DNA of 64,000 nt from Elephas maximus indicus (Eukaryota > Chordata > Mammalia > Proboscidea > Elephantidae), in assembly GCF_024166365.1 (NCBI RefSeq), contig NC_064819.1:112388293-112452292 (forward strand), given 5' to 3'. The notes beneath the pieces are model-generated. The model had not been told where the DNA came from. It saw only the letters and a list, made by a program, of their open reading frames with translations, and made no database searches. A program made the position numbers and the translations under genes. Position 1 is the first letter of the stretch; each line of letters begins with the position of its first letter. Shown here one piece after another: positions 44,085-54,338 of this stretch.

Positions 44085-44271
44085 CAGTGAAACCTGTGAG
44101 AGCTGGAACTAGATGGCTCTGCCTTGTTTTTCCGGGACTTGCAAGTTTTCCACCTTTGACAGGGTACAATCTTACCACTTTCTATCACTCGTTTTAGTGC
44201 ACAATATTTGAGTTTTCCTTCTCTGCCAGGTTTCCACCTTATACAGTTTCCAGCTTTCACAGGTTTTACTG
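44085..44271. mobile_element. TA-flanked 187-bp MITE (Tc1/mariner or pogo-like)
   Basis: Ends are inverted repeats: left CAGTGAAACCTGTGAGAGCT, right (complement) CAGTAAAACCTGTGAAAGCT, about 23 of 25 bp matching. They are flanked by TA dinucleotides at 44083-44084 and 44272-44273, as expected for this superfamily. There is no coding capacity. The right half has repeated short blocks (ccaccttatacagtttccag; tttccacctttgac). I do not recognise the exact family. Confidence 0.7.
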
Positions 44272-44550
44272 TATCAGCTTCTATTAGGCAACAGGTCATT
44301 TGTATTTACTGCTTAAAATGTGCAAAGAGATCCAAATTAGAATAGGTACTGCGAATGTGTTATTAAGATGAGAATGTCCTTACTTTATTGGTCTGTGCCA
44401 TGATTCTAAATTCAGCTTCTTTGCAATAAAGCGAATTTTATTTAAGTAAGTTCAAAACATATTTTAGCCTTCTTAGCTAGAAATCATATTCCTTGAAGGT
44501 ACAGGTTGAGTTTGCAGGGTTCCATGGCTCAGTGTCCAGGATACATATGA

Positions 44551-44763
44551 AAAATCCGTTGCTGTCTTGAGATAACTCTGACTCATGGCAACCCCCATGT
44601 ATGTCAGAGTAAAACTGTGCTTCACAGGGTTTTCAGTGGTTGATTTTTTTTCCAGAAGTAAATCTCCAGGACTTTCTTTCAGGAGCCTCTGGGTGGACTC
44701 CAACTTCCACCTTTCCAGTTAGCAGCTGAGCATGTTAACCATTTGCACCACCCAGAGACCCAG
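44551..44763 (-). mobile_element. AfroSINE, type C
   Basis: Reverse-strand copy: ccgttgctgtcttgagataa tail complement, agtaaatctccaggactttc linker, gcaccacccagagacc head complement. Confidence 0.9.
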
Positions 44764-44939
44764 CATATATAGCGCCTTCTATGTACGAGGTACTGAGAAC
44801 ATGTTTACTACTTGGTTGACCTTATTGAGGGCTTAATCAATGCCTACTGAACCAAATTTTTCGTATCTAATTTTTTGAGATACGTGTGATTTTTTTTTTT
44901 CTTCTGTGACTATAAAACATAGATCTGGCTGAAAGAGCA

Positions 44940-45290
44940 AATCAGTTACATACTTAAAATCCGGCATCAACTGCCTACGAATCCTAGGATAAGATCTCAA
45001 ATCATTCCCATGGCACACAGGGCCCTCTGTATTTGGACTCTGGTTTCCAGCATCTGCCCCACCCACCCCCACCCCAAGACACCCTGGGCTTATGATTATA
45101 CACTTGTCTGTTGTCTTGGCTATCTGACTACCCTCCCCCATCCTTTGGATTGGATAACTCCAATGTACCCCCAGACCGCAACAGCCTCCCTAAGTGCGGG
45201 GGCAATATTTTTCCTTCTCTGTATTTATGACAGAGCAACTGCTGCTCTATAGTGGTGATCCGTAAAAGTCTGTTGAGTTGGATGAACACA
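44940..45290. mobile_element. L2-like fragment, tentative
   Basis: The run ctaggataagatctcaaatc then cacacagggccctctgtatt has the feel of an L2 3' region. Weak. Confidence 0.35.
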
Positions 45291-45319
45291 TACTTATGAC
45301 TGAAAATTCTTCACATGAT

Positions 45320-45529
45320 TTGTTGTTGGTTATCATTTAGTTGATTTGATTGCGACTCATGGTGACTGTGTGTGTGAAGAGTGGAATTGCCCCATATGGT
45401 TTTCAAAGCTGTGACCTTTTTGCATCAGATCACCAGGCCTATCTTCTAAGGCGTCTCTGAGTGGGTTTGAACCATCAACTTTTTAGCTAGTAGTCAAGTG
45501 CTTAACAGTTTTCACCATCCAGCTGCCCT
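45320..45529 (-). mobile_element. AfroSINE, type C
   Basis: Reverse-strand copy: tttgttgttggttatcattt tail complement, cagatcaccaggcctatctt linker, gtttgaaccatcaac box B complement. ACATGAT direct repeats flank it. Confidence 0.88.
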
Positions 45530-45575
45530 TTTTACATGATATTAGTGTTTAATTTAGCTGGTTATAAATTTAAAA

Positions 45576-45795
45576 GAGGAGTCCTGGTGATGCAATGGTT
45601 AAGCACTTGGCTGCTAAATGAAAGGAAGGTCCCTACTTCAACCCACCAGGCGCTCCTGGGGAGATAGGTGTGGCTGCCTGCCTCCATAAAGATAAAAGCC
45701 TTGAAAACCCCAGGGGACAGTTCTACTCTGTCCTATAGGGTTGCTGTGAGTAGGAACTGGCTCAGCAGCAATGGTTTTTTTTTTTTTTTTTTTTA
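45576..45795 (+). mobile_element. AfroSINE, type B
   Basis: Forward copy: aggagtcctggtgatgcaat head, type B linker tgtggctgcctgcctccata, tail gctgtgagtaggaactggct, then a 19-bp T-run. Confidence 0.92.
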
Positions 45796-45834
45796 AATAT
45801 TTTTTGGAAAAATGCAAATATATTTGCCATTGAG

Positions 45835-46037
45835 GGAGCCCTGGTGGCACAGTGGTTGATGTGCTCAGCTGCTAACTGAAAGGTTGGCAGTTTGAACCCG
45901 CCAGCCACTCCACAGGAGAAAGATTTGGCAGTCTGCTTCGGTAAAGGTAGCCTTGGAAACCCTATGGGGCAGTTGCACTCTGTTCTGCAGGGTCACTATG
46001 AGTTGGAATAGACTTGACTGTAGTGGGTTTGGTTTTG
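45835..46037 (+). mobile_element. AfroSINE, type B
   Basis: Forward copy 40 bp after the previous one: agggagccctggtggcacag head, aaagatttggcagtctgctt linker, cactatgagttggaatagac tail. CATTGRG direct repeats flank it. Confidence 0.94.
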
Positions 46038-46955
46038 TCATTGGGAGTACTTAAAATATCTGGCCTTGTGAAAAGGGCTTGCTTTAATATTTTGATAGAA
46101 TGGTGCTTCTTCAAGTAGACTCCCTTTGAGGGCCTATGAGGTTCCCACGACTTATCACAGGCCAGCACTGTAATGAATAAAGTGCAAATAACTTCATTAA
46201 AAAGGTTCTTGCATTTGGCAAGGTGGTGAGTCATTTGGATGGGGTCAGCATGTTTTTTAATTAAACTAATTCTTCATGTACAATAATGAAAAGTGCTTAG
46301 AGTGGTCATATGCCTGAGCACATCCCCAAATTGCTAGCAGAGTAACAAGATTTTGTTACAAGCTGATGGGTCACCATTTAGAGCAGGAAGATTTTTCTGC
46401 TTCCATGACCTCACAGTTTAGGTATTGTAACTTAGAGTATTACTTCCTGCAATTGTTTTCCAAAGAATGATTTTTAAAATTCAGGTTATGCATCGATGTA
46501 ATTTGTCTTTAAGTATACAGTAAGTTAGCCAACCCAAAACAAGATAATAAGAAAATTGACCAAGGAACAGTACTGTGAAACTAAGAAGAATAAAGATACA
46601 AAACACGAATTAGTTGTGCATAAGATTTGAGCTAAATGAGTTCTTTAAAGATAACATAATCAAGTTTATATTTAACTTATTTTCCTGGTCAAAATAGTTT
46701 TAAAGGAAAGAAGGTAGATATCTATTTAATTTAGATACCTCGTGGTAAATTCCTGAGAAAACATCAGGAAGAACTAATGGCAGTTTGGCATCTATTAGAT
46801 TGGACTGAAATTGTGTCAGTCACGCAGAGATTGTAATATTCTCTTTGATGCAAGATTAACATGTTGAGTATTTAGCAGGAAAAGAGGTTAATGCAGAGAG
46901 TGGTTGGTGTTAATCCAGTTTTCCTGGAATACAAAGAAGGATGAGGACCAAAATG
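46038..46955. other. About 0.9 kb, nothing recognised
   Basis: AT-rich; no exon, repeat family or regulatory cluster visible. Confidence 0.45.
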
Positions 46956-47138
46956 AAAAACGAACCCATCGCTGTCAAGTCGATTCTGACCCACAGCGAC
47001 CGTATAGGACAGAATAGAACAACCCCACAGGATTTCCAAGGCTGTGGTCCTTACGGAAGCAGACTGCCACATCTTTCACACACAGAGCAGCCGGTGAGTT
47101 CGAACCACTGACCTTTTGGTTAGCGCCACTAGGGCTCC
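46956..47138 (-). mobile_element. AfroSINE, type B
   Basis: Reverse-strand copy: cccatcgctgtcaagtcgat tail complement, gcagactgccacatctttca linker, gagttcgaaccactgacc box B complement. Confidence 0.93.
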
Positions 47139-47924
47139 TTGTAGGGTGAGTACAGATGGATGTAAACAAATCTAATTCAGTATGAGAATAGTAATTAAGG
47201 AAAAAAAAGGCAAAAAAAAAAAAATCTGTTTTTAGCTGAAAGGAATTGAGGTCTGTTGAAACAAGTATCATATTAAGCCAATGATACAAATCGATTTGAA
47301 GTTTATTTACTATATGATTTGCAAATCGGGCAACACTTCTGATTAGAGAGTCAAAGTGTTCCAGAGATGAGAGAATTTCTAAAGACTCTTATACCCCATT
47401 TTATGGACACTGCCATGGAAACAGGCCTGAAGTGCTTTCATAATGACAATTTACCCTAAAACACAGTTTTCAGGCTGATTCTGGAATTTTTGTTTCCTGA
47501 AAGTGACTGAATTCTTCAAAAGAGCACAAGGCCCAAGGCAAAATGGGCTTTACTAATTAGCAAGAGTACTGCTTGATTTAAAGGTGGCTTAGACTTTTTT
47601 TTCTTTTTTAGACTGGTCTAAAAAAAAAAACCAGTCTGCTCAAAGCTCAACTTTCAAAAGGTCACCCACCTCAGGCAATGGCTTGGGTGGGGCACTCCAA
47701 CTCCATGGACCCCAGAAATCTTGATTTCAGAAGAATTAAAAACTGTTTTTCAGGTTAAATCTAATACATGTGTTAAGTATTAGAACATCTTCTCACCATA
47801 TTTTCTTTCATCCAACTAATGTTTACTACTGGGGAAAACAATGTTTTGAGCTGGGGAAAGTGTTAGGCATACAAAAATGTATAAAATGTAGTACTGTGCT
47901 TCAAAGGCCTCTTAAAGCTGGGTA
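47139..47924. other. Unassigned stretch
   Basis: Mostly unrecognised; 47815-47924 weakly resembles an L2 segment (ttttgagctggggaaagtgt). Confidence 0.35.
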
Positions 47925-48055
47925 GTAAGACTCATAGCAACCCTACAGGACAGAGTAGAGCTGCCCCACAGGGTTTCCAAGGAGCAGCTGGTAGATTCGA
48001 ACTGTCAACCTTTTGGTTAGCAGCTGAGCTCTTAATCACTGTGCTACTAGGCATC
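47925..48055 (-). mobile_element. AfroSINE, type A, 3' tail trimmed
   Basis: Reverse-strand copy that begins within the tail (agactcatagcaaccctaca), with the head complement near tgctactaggcatcc. A TA/CA-rich tract follows to about 48140. Confidence 0.9.
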
Positions 48056-48173
48056 CTATACATATACATAGGCATACACACATATATACACATGTACATA
48101 CATATATATTGTTATATATAGTACATTCACACACACGTATATTCTTGCATTTTGAATTTATACTTTCAAAGGA

Positions 48174-48380
48174 CCTTTTTTTTAATTTCGCTTTAGGTGA
48201 ATGTTTACAGAGCAAATTAAGTTTCCCATTCAATAGTTTGTATATAAAGTGTTTCATGACCTTGGTTTCATTCCCCACAATGTGTCAGCACTCTCTCCAT
48301 TTCCACCGTGCTTTCCCCATTTTCTTTTGTCTTTATTTTCTACCCCTTCCTGCCTTCTCATCTTTGCTTTTAGGCAGAAT
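48174..48380 (-). mobile_element. L1 3' UTR fragment (type 1)
   Basis: Complement of the L1 ending seen at 22930-23110: cagagcaaattaagtttccc, ccccacaatgtgtcagcact, ctttccccattttcttttgt. The A-tail complement is at 48175-48183. Confidence 0.8.
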
Positions 48381-48789
48381 TTTTTTCCCCCCAAGGGAGA
48401 CCTTCTTATAGTCAAATCCAGTGGCCCTTTTTCCCCTTGTCTGTCTTCCTTGACTTCTCTTCAGTTCTATTCACTGGCCTTTCTTCTAGAAATGTCTAGG
48501 ATCCTAGAGGAATCTAGGTCTCTTCTAACATTGTATTTTTGTCTCTTTCCGTGAATCCTCTTCTGCCTCTCTCCAGCTCCATTGTTTCAAACTTTAAATG
48601 GTCTACTTTCTTACGTGCTGCTGGAGCCACACTGATGTCATAAAAGGTCAGGAATATTCTGTTTGCATTTCCACATCCACTCCTTATTTCTAGGACTCTT
48701 CTGGGTTGGGACTATTAGCCTTCTCCAAGCTTTAGTTCAATTCATACGTTCTCCCTGAAATCTACATTCCCCATAGTAATTTATTTTCC
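48381..48789. other. Pyrimidine-rich stretch, nothing recognised
   Basis: CT-rich on the forward strand, with no coding or repeat signature. The 101-codon forward frame at 48249-48554 is compositional. Confidence 0.4.
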
Positions 48790-48890
48790 TTTAAATTCTT
48801 TGTTAGGATGCAAAGTTCTTGACAACAAGGACTGTACTTAAGCTTTGTTTGCTTGGTAGGGGACAATGAACATAGTTAATAATAAATAAA
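48790..48890 (+). mobile_element. L2 3' end fragment, tentative
   Basis: Resembles an L2 ending: aaagttcttgacaacaagga, ctgtacttaagctttgtttg, then aataataaataaa. Confidence 0.45.
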
Positions 48891-49089
48891 AAGCCCATGT
48901 TCCATGGTTTCAATGCAACACAGCTAAGAGGTATATCTTGTTTGGGTGTGTACACTGATTTTCTCCCCTCTCCTTTTTGGCCTCTGCTTATCAGTTTGAC
49001 AATTCTCATAATAAAAGCACTATATGCAACCCTTTTAAGAAGTAATAAATGAATTTAAAGACAGCAAAAGTAGGCCTATCAGATATAGT

Positions 49090-49345
49090 AGGAATGGATA
49101 TTTACAAGGTTGCTACTATGTGCCAGATACTGTGATTCGCACTGTCAGAATAATTTATTTTAACAGATTCAAAAATTGAAGTCTAAAAAGGTTAATTTAT
49201 CCAAGGTTTCACAAAAAGTAAATGGTTGTGCTGAGTTTCATAAACCCAGGTCTGCCAGTTTTACTGCTGGATAACTGTGCGAATTAAATGACATAATTTC
49301 TTTAAAAGGCACCAGGTACACTGGTTGGTGTTCAATAAATGTTGC
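49090..49345. mobile_element. MIR-like pieces
   Basis: A reverse MIR-like part (actatgtgccagatactgtg, aatttatccaaggtttcaca) is followed by a forward-looking tail (gcgaattaaatgacataatt, tgttcaataaatgttg). Confidence 0.6.
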
Positions 49346-49641
49346 TCACCAAATACACACACACCTGCTCAGAAATTGGGTCTATTTAACCAGGAGGGAT
49401 TAAAAAAAGACTTGCTGAATTAATCATACTTGTCTCTAAGAAAGGCTCATGTTCTGATTACAATAATCTTACAACATCCTTCATTTTGGGGGTAGAAAAC
49501 ATGCCTGATAATATTTCAAATTAATTTATATATAATTATTATGATATATATGTAAAATATATAAATAAAATTTCGGATCAGGTAACTATTCACACATTCA
49601 CAAGAGATTTAGAAAGTTGTCTTCAGCTGACTTGTGACTAA

Positions 49642-49795
49642 AACCAAAAAAAAGCAAACCCGTTGCTGTTGAGTCTACTGCAGCTCAGGGTGAACCTACA
49701 GGACAGAGGACTGCCCCACAGGGTTTCCCAGGAGCGGCTGGTGGATTCGAACTGCTGACTTTTTGGTTAACAGCCGAGCTCTTAACCATTGTGCC
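49642..49795 (-). mobile_element. AfroSINE, type A, at the edge of the CpG island
   Basis: Reverse-strand copy: acccgttgctgttgagtcta tail complement, gattcgaactgctgac box B complement, ccattgtgcc at the head end. It is the last repeat before the promoter. Confidence 0.92.
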
Positions 49796-50229
49796 TTAAA
49801 AGCACCCAATTTATTTCCGCAAATCCGCATTTTTTTAGTGCCTATTCACCGCACCCCGCCCCCCGCCAAAGAACAAATGTTTCTGATCCATAGGGAACTC
49901 TGCAAGGTAAACTGCACGGTTCTGGCAACAGCAGGGCCTCTGAGGGGCGAAAGCGGGCGGGCTCGCTCTCCCCCTTGCCATCTCTTTTCTTTTGGTTCCC
50001 CCAGAGCCTAACTCTTGGGGAAAGCAACACCTCCGCGGAAAATGGGGCAACCTGGGCTCACTTTGCCTGTCAGCAAAAACCCTTTTTATCAAGCTGAGCG
50101 GACAAACCACACAAAACGCCCGATCTAGCAGGCTGAACCGCAGGGCAGAGGACAAACCGCAGTTTCCCCTTCATCCCCTACTCCTCCGCACGCCGCACCT
50201 GGACGCGGGCGGCGCGCGACCCGGGGCCG

Positions 50230-50237
50230 TGACGTCA
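50230..50237 (+). promoter_or_regulatory. CRE, TGACGTCA
   Basis: A perfect palindromic CREB/ATF site about 590 bp upstream of the start codon and about 90 bp upstream of the TCTCGCGAGA element. Confidence 0.75.
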
Positions 50238-50285
50238 TCGCACCTGGCACCAGACCGGCGACAGGGAGAGGAGTCCGAACGCGGC

Positions 50286-50308
50286 GGGGGCGGGGAGGGG
50301 GTGCGGGG
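50286..50308 (+). promoter_or_regulatory. G-quadruplex-type G-run cluster
   Basis: Four runs of 4-5 G separated by 1, 1 and 3 bases, just upstream of the TCTCGCGAGA element. It meets the usual G3+ with loops of 1-7 pattern; folding is not shown. Confidence 0.65.
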
Positions 50309-50313
50309 AGAAC

Positions 50314-50337
50314 ATGGCAAGTTCTCGCGAGACTTGA
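50314..50337 (+). other. Possible upstream ORF 1 (7 codons)
   Basis: ATG in context aacATGG, ending in TGA and overlapping the TCTCGCGAGA motif. It is only relevant if transcription starts upstream of 50314, which I cannot tell. Confidence 0.3.
50323..50332 (+). promoter_or_regulatory. TCTCGCGAGA palindromic promoter element
   Basis: The perfect 10-bp palindrome found in a class of TATA-less CpG promoters and reported to bind ZBTB33 (Kaiso)-related factors. It usually lies close to the start site, so transcription may begin around 50330-50420. Confidence 0.8.
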
Positions 50338-50613
50338 TTTCTCCTCGGCCCGGCTCTCGGCATCTTCCCAACCTCTGCCCGGGTCTCCGCTTCAGTTTTT
50401 GGCGTCGCGTTCTAGAACTACGGGCGCTGAGGGAGGGGCGTGCGCCGGGGCCCTGGGCTGGGAGGTCGCTCCTTGTCGGAGCTGGTGACCCGGGTGAACC
50501 GTCAGGTTCCCACCCTCCTGCGCGGCTGACCGGGTGGGAAGACCACCATCTGGGCGTGCGGGGAAGGGCCCTCCCGCCGCCGTGGCTTCGGTGGAGGCCG
50601 CGCGTGAGGAGCT

Positions 50614-50622
50614 GCCGCCATC
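50614..50622 (-). promoter_or_regulatory. YY1-like site, GCCGCCATC
   Basis: Complement of the GATGGCGGC core typical of YY1 sites in CpG promoters. Its position within the predicted 5' UTR fits the known downstream placement of such sites. Confidence 0.5.
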
Positions 50623-50674
50623 GCCGCTTCTTCACGGGCGGCTGACGGGACTGGCCGGAGAGCGTCGCGGGCGG

Positions 50675-50701
50675 ATGGAGGCGCCTCCTCGCCCCGCCTG
50701 A
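50675..50701 (+). other. Possible upstream ORF 2 (8 codons)
   Basis: ATG with G at -3 and +4 (gcggATGG), ending in TGA 122 nt before the main start. With such a strong context it could reduce initiation at the main ATG. Confidence 0.4.
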
Positions 50702-50823
50702 GGTCGGGAGGGGCGTGAGGGGCGCGGGCCCGCCTCCTGCCTCCTGCCGCAGAAGCGGCCGCGCGAACAGCAAGCCGGAGGAGGAGCAGTGGCGCCGGGC
50801 TTCTCCCCGCGGGAGCCCCCAGC

Positions 50824-50827
50824 ATGG
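50824..50827 (+). CDS. Coding start of an unidentified gene: ATG plus one base before a donor
   Basis: The ATG has A at -3 and G at +4 and is followed immediately by GTAAGA, a strong 5' splice site. Exon 1 would therefore contribute Met and the first base of codon 2 (a G, so Gly, Ala, Val, Asp or Glu). Reading on past the donor gives an uninterrupted GC-rich frame that I regard as intronic. The first intron would be longer than 13 kb, since no convincing acceptor-exon pair is seen before the window ends. I cannot name the gene. Confidence 0.5.
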
Positions 50828-51189
50828 GTAAGAGGCGCGAGGATGTTCTCGGCCGCCCGGCCGGACCCTCCCGACCCGAGGGGGCGGGTCCCCTTTTCGG
50901 ACTCGGCTGGGAGGGGACCGGGATCAACCCCTGCTCGGCGCCACCCCACCCTCCCCGCCGCCCCTCTCGCTCTACCTTCCACCTTGCTCTTCTGGAGAGA
51001 AACTGGGCGGAGGGCTCGCTGGTGCTTCTCGCGCTTCCCTCCCCGTCTCTTTCCTGCACTCGGGAAGGGTTGGGGGCGGCCGCCTCTCCTCGCCCCCTGC
51101 CCGGCTGAAACCGGCGCCGGGCTCCCTTCCCTCCGACTCGCCCCCCCTTCCGATGGGGGAGGGTGATGAAAAAACTTGAGAAAGTAGCA

Positions 51190-52949
51190 CTTTCTACGTC
51201 TTTATCTTTTGCGAGGCTTTGTTCTTAGAAAAAGAAAAAATTTTTCCTGCCAAAACATCCAAGGGATGCCTCAAGGACAAGGAGACTTTGAGTATTTACT
51301 CTGCTGGTTCTACCTAGGCAAGTGTGTTGGCGCTGAAATATTAAATCTTCTTCTGAGGTCTGGGCTGGAGTTTGATAGGATTTCAGTGTTGAGCCCTTAG
51401 AGGAGCAGTTTCCTGTTTGGGGTTAGACTTCTTTACTGGAGGACAGAAAAGTACAAGGTCTTAGGTTACGTATTGGGTGTTTTAAAGTTTTGTTTGGGAC
51501 TAGAGAAAGTGGAATGCATTGCAGGCTGGTTTGAAAAGGAGTTTTGTTGAATAGTGTAACAATTCAAACAATTCATTTGATAACAGAGTTCGGTGTGGGC
51601 AAGGCACTCCCTCAATCCTTTAAAAATTAAAGACACTTTAAAAGAGAATAACTTTAAAAAATGAAATTCGTGCCACTGTAAGGCAGTGTTCTGTAAGAGT
51701 AATTTCAACTTTGGTTTTCAGAGGAGGATGCTCTTTTTATTGTAGTTGAGGAGTTGGTACTGCTTCATATCAACAAACCATTAACCAAAATTAATAATTC
51801 ATGAAACAAACGAATGGTTTAGAAGCAGAATACAGAGTACTGCTGATGTGGCACCCTCTGCCCACACTTCCTAGTGGGGGATACTTTAGGCATAGTGTTT
51901 ATAGACACTTGCCTTGCTATTCTCTGTTTTCTTAGACTTTCTACTTTTATGTCCCTCCTTCCCCTGTACTTTGAGGAAACTTTTATGCATAAAGTACACT
52001 TGAACTCAGAAAGAGTAAAACTTCTGCTATTTGGGACTTTCAGATTAATGCCTTTCTAATTGATTAATTGAGCTTACTAGATAATTGAGGAATTGCTCCT
52101 TTAAGCATCAAATTATAAAACCACTTTAACTGTTTTGGATGAAAATCATACTAAAATTAAATATACAATTATTTTCTGTCCTGAATAGAATACAGAATAC
52201 AATTTAACCACTTTTGATGACCTTGGGTCGTTATCTTTGATCATCCGTTACTGTGATGCCTTGAGAATCTGTTGGTTTCTATGTAAGACTGTTGATCTTG
52301 CTTTTTCAAGTTATTTAAAAAATTTTATTTTCTGCCTTGCTACTGTCCTCCTTCACCCTCTCTAATTTTTTTAGAAGTGTGGAAATCACATTCAATTTTG
52401 TGATTCTACATATGGGGAAAATAAATAGGCAGTGTGTGAGGACCTCTTTTGAGAAAAATGTCAATACCCGATCATTGGAGTATCTATTTTGATTGTCTAG
52501 AGTCACTTTCTTAGTGATTTCTTTGCTGTGTTCTGGTTAGGTGGATTGCCAGATAGTCCTGGTGAAGTGCCAAGTTAGCAACAGAATGTGTTTTGAAGGT
52601 CTGTTACCTGGGGGGATTTGTGATTAATGTTAAAAAAATATTCATCAAACATTTCTATACGAATGTGTAATTTAAACTTATCAGTCATGTATTAATTTGT
52701 ATTAAAATTCTCAAATTAAATTTCATTTAAAGGGGTTTTCTTCTTTAATGTAAATCTTATTTGCTTGGTTTTCTTTATTAGCAGTCTATTTCTTGTGATT
52801 TAATCTGACAGCTTAGAATATTTATGTATTATTTGATCTAATTTGTCACAAAATGCAAACATCTTAAGTGCCTTTGTTTTGAAATAATGGGGACACCTAT
52901 TAAGTGATGGTTCTTACTTTGAGGCAGTGTACAGCTAGCAAATTATGAG
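51190..52949 (+). other. First-intron sequence, repeat-poor
   Basis: About 1.75 kb with no recognised transposon, the longest such gap near the gene. Unusual for this window and in keeping with selection or constraint close to a promoter; no specific motif recognised. Confidence 0.5.
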
Positions 52950-53340
52950 CGCGATCTCTGCACTGGGACAGGTGAAATCCTGGCTCTTCCACCTACTCTC
53001 CGTGTGACTGCGCAAATTACTTCTCTGTGCTTCATTTCCTAATGTGTAAGTGCGATAAAAGTGTCTACCTCATAGGTGGTTGTTGTTAGTTGCCATTGAG
53101 TTGATAATGACTCATGGCAACCCCATATGACCCCCATTTGTGTACAGTAAAATAGAACTGCTCCATAGGGTTTTCAAGGCGATGACCTTTTGGAAGCAGG
53201 TTACCAGGCCTATCTTTGAAAGCGCCTAGCAGTCTATTGCTTAACCATTTGCACTGCCTGGGGCTCCTTATAGGTTGTTAGGGGGATTGAATGAACTAAT
53301 ACTTGTAAAGAGCTTAAAACAGTGCCAGTGCTGGTGGTGA
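52950..53340 (+). mobile_element. MIR SINE split by an AfroSINE
   Basis: Left part aaatcctggctcttccacct, ccgtgtgactgcgcaaatta, tgcttcatttcctaatgtgt; right part gggggattgaatgaactaat, aaaacagtgccagtgctgg. The gap is the AfroSINE at 53088-53268. Confidence 0.85.
53088..53268 (-). mobile_element. AfroSINE, type C, inside the MIR
   Basis: Reverse-strand copy: ttgccattgagttgataatg tail complement, gcaggttaccaggcctatct linker, head complement ccatttgcactgcctgg. ATAGGT direct repeats lie on both sides (53081 and 53271 regions). Confidence 0.88.
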
Positions 53341-54338
53341 TAGTTTTTGTTTTCAAATGATTTCCTTAATTCTTGCACCAACTGGAAAAAAAAAAATTCT
53401 GAATTTTTGACCTTTACTAGAAGCAGTTGAAACCTCTCAAGTGATATTCCATCGATTCCTGGAGCCTTGTTTTTCGTCAGTGCCTTCAGAGCAGCTTGGA
53501 CTTGTTCCTTCAGTACCATTGGTTCCTGATCATATGCCACCTCTTGAAATGGTTGAACATCGACTAATTCCTTTTGGTATAATGACTGTGTGTATTCCTT
53601 CCATCTTCTTTTGATGGTTCCTGCTTTGTTTAATATTTTCTGCATAGAATCCTTCACTCTTACAACTCGAGACTTGAATTTTTTCTTCAGTTCTTTCAGC
53701 TTGAGAAACATCGAGCGTGTTCTTCCCTTTTGGTTTTCTATCTCCAGCTCTTTTCACATGTCATTGTAATACTTTACTTTGTCTTCTAGAGCCGAGCCGC
53801 CCTTTAAATCTTTTGTTCAATTCTTTTACTTCATCATTTCTTCCTTTTGCCTCAGCTGTCTGACGTTTGTGAGCAAGTTTCAGAGTCTCCTCTGACATCC
53901 ATTTTGGTCTTTTCTTTCTTTCCTGTCTTTTCAGTGACCTCTTGCTTTCTTCATGGATGATGTCCTTGATGTCATTCCACAACTTATCTGGTCTTCGGTC
54001 ACTAGTGTTCAATGCATCAAATCTGTTCTTGAGATGGTCTCTAAATTCAGGTGGGATATACTCAAGGTCATATTTTGGCTCTCATGGACTTGCTCTGATT
54101 TTCTTCAGTTTCAGCTTGAACTTGCTTATGAGCAATTGATGGTCTGTTCCACAGTCGGCCCCTGGCCTTGTTCTAACTGATCATATTGAGCTTTTCCATC
54201 ATCTCTTTCCACAAATGTAGTCAATTTGACTTCTTTGTGTTCCATCTGGTGAGGTACATGTGTATAAAAAAAAAATAGTCACCATTTATGTTGGTGAAAG
54301 AAGGTATTTGCAATGAAGAAGTTGTTGGTCTTGCAAAA

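Larger units (their letters stand above)
50340..50827 (+). other. Predicted exon 1, mostly 5' UTR (start approximate)
   Basis: Region between the promoter motifs and the splice donor G|GTAAGAG at 50828. The 5' boundary is a guess from motif position. It carries a possible upstream ORF (50675-50701). I could not identify the gene: only the initiator codon and one further base would be coding, and no second exon lies in the remaining 13 kb. Confidence 0.6.
49840..51160 (+). promoter_or_regulatory. CpG-island promoter of an unidentified gene
   Basis: About 1.3 kb of very GC- and CpG-rich, repeat-free DNA in an otherwise AT-rich window, without an obvious TATA box near the likely start. It contains a full CRE, a TCTCGCGAGA element, YY1-like and GC-box motifs, all typical of housekeeping CpG promoters. 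A start codon with a splice donor one base later shows plus-strand transcription. A divergent minus-strand transcript cannot be excluded: no minus-strand splice donor was obvious. Long open frames on both strands here (for example 50171-50773 reverse) are a by-product of few AT-rich stop codons. Confidence 0.9.

Noticed and set aside
50824-50827. Naming the gene from its 5' UTR
   Set aside because: Only four coding bases are visible and I could not match the UTR to a specific gene with confidence, so no symbol is given.
50171-51059. Long open frames of 185-217 codons on both strands across the CpG island
   Set aside because: They overlap in several frames and both strands, are rich in Arg/Pro/Gly/Ala, and cross a predicted splice donor. 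They reflect a GC-rich region with few stop codons.
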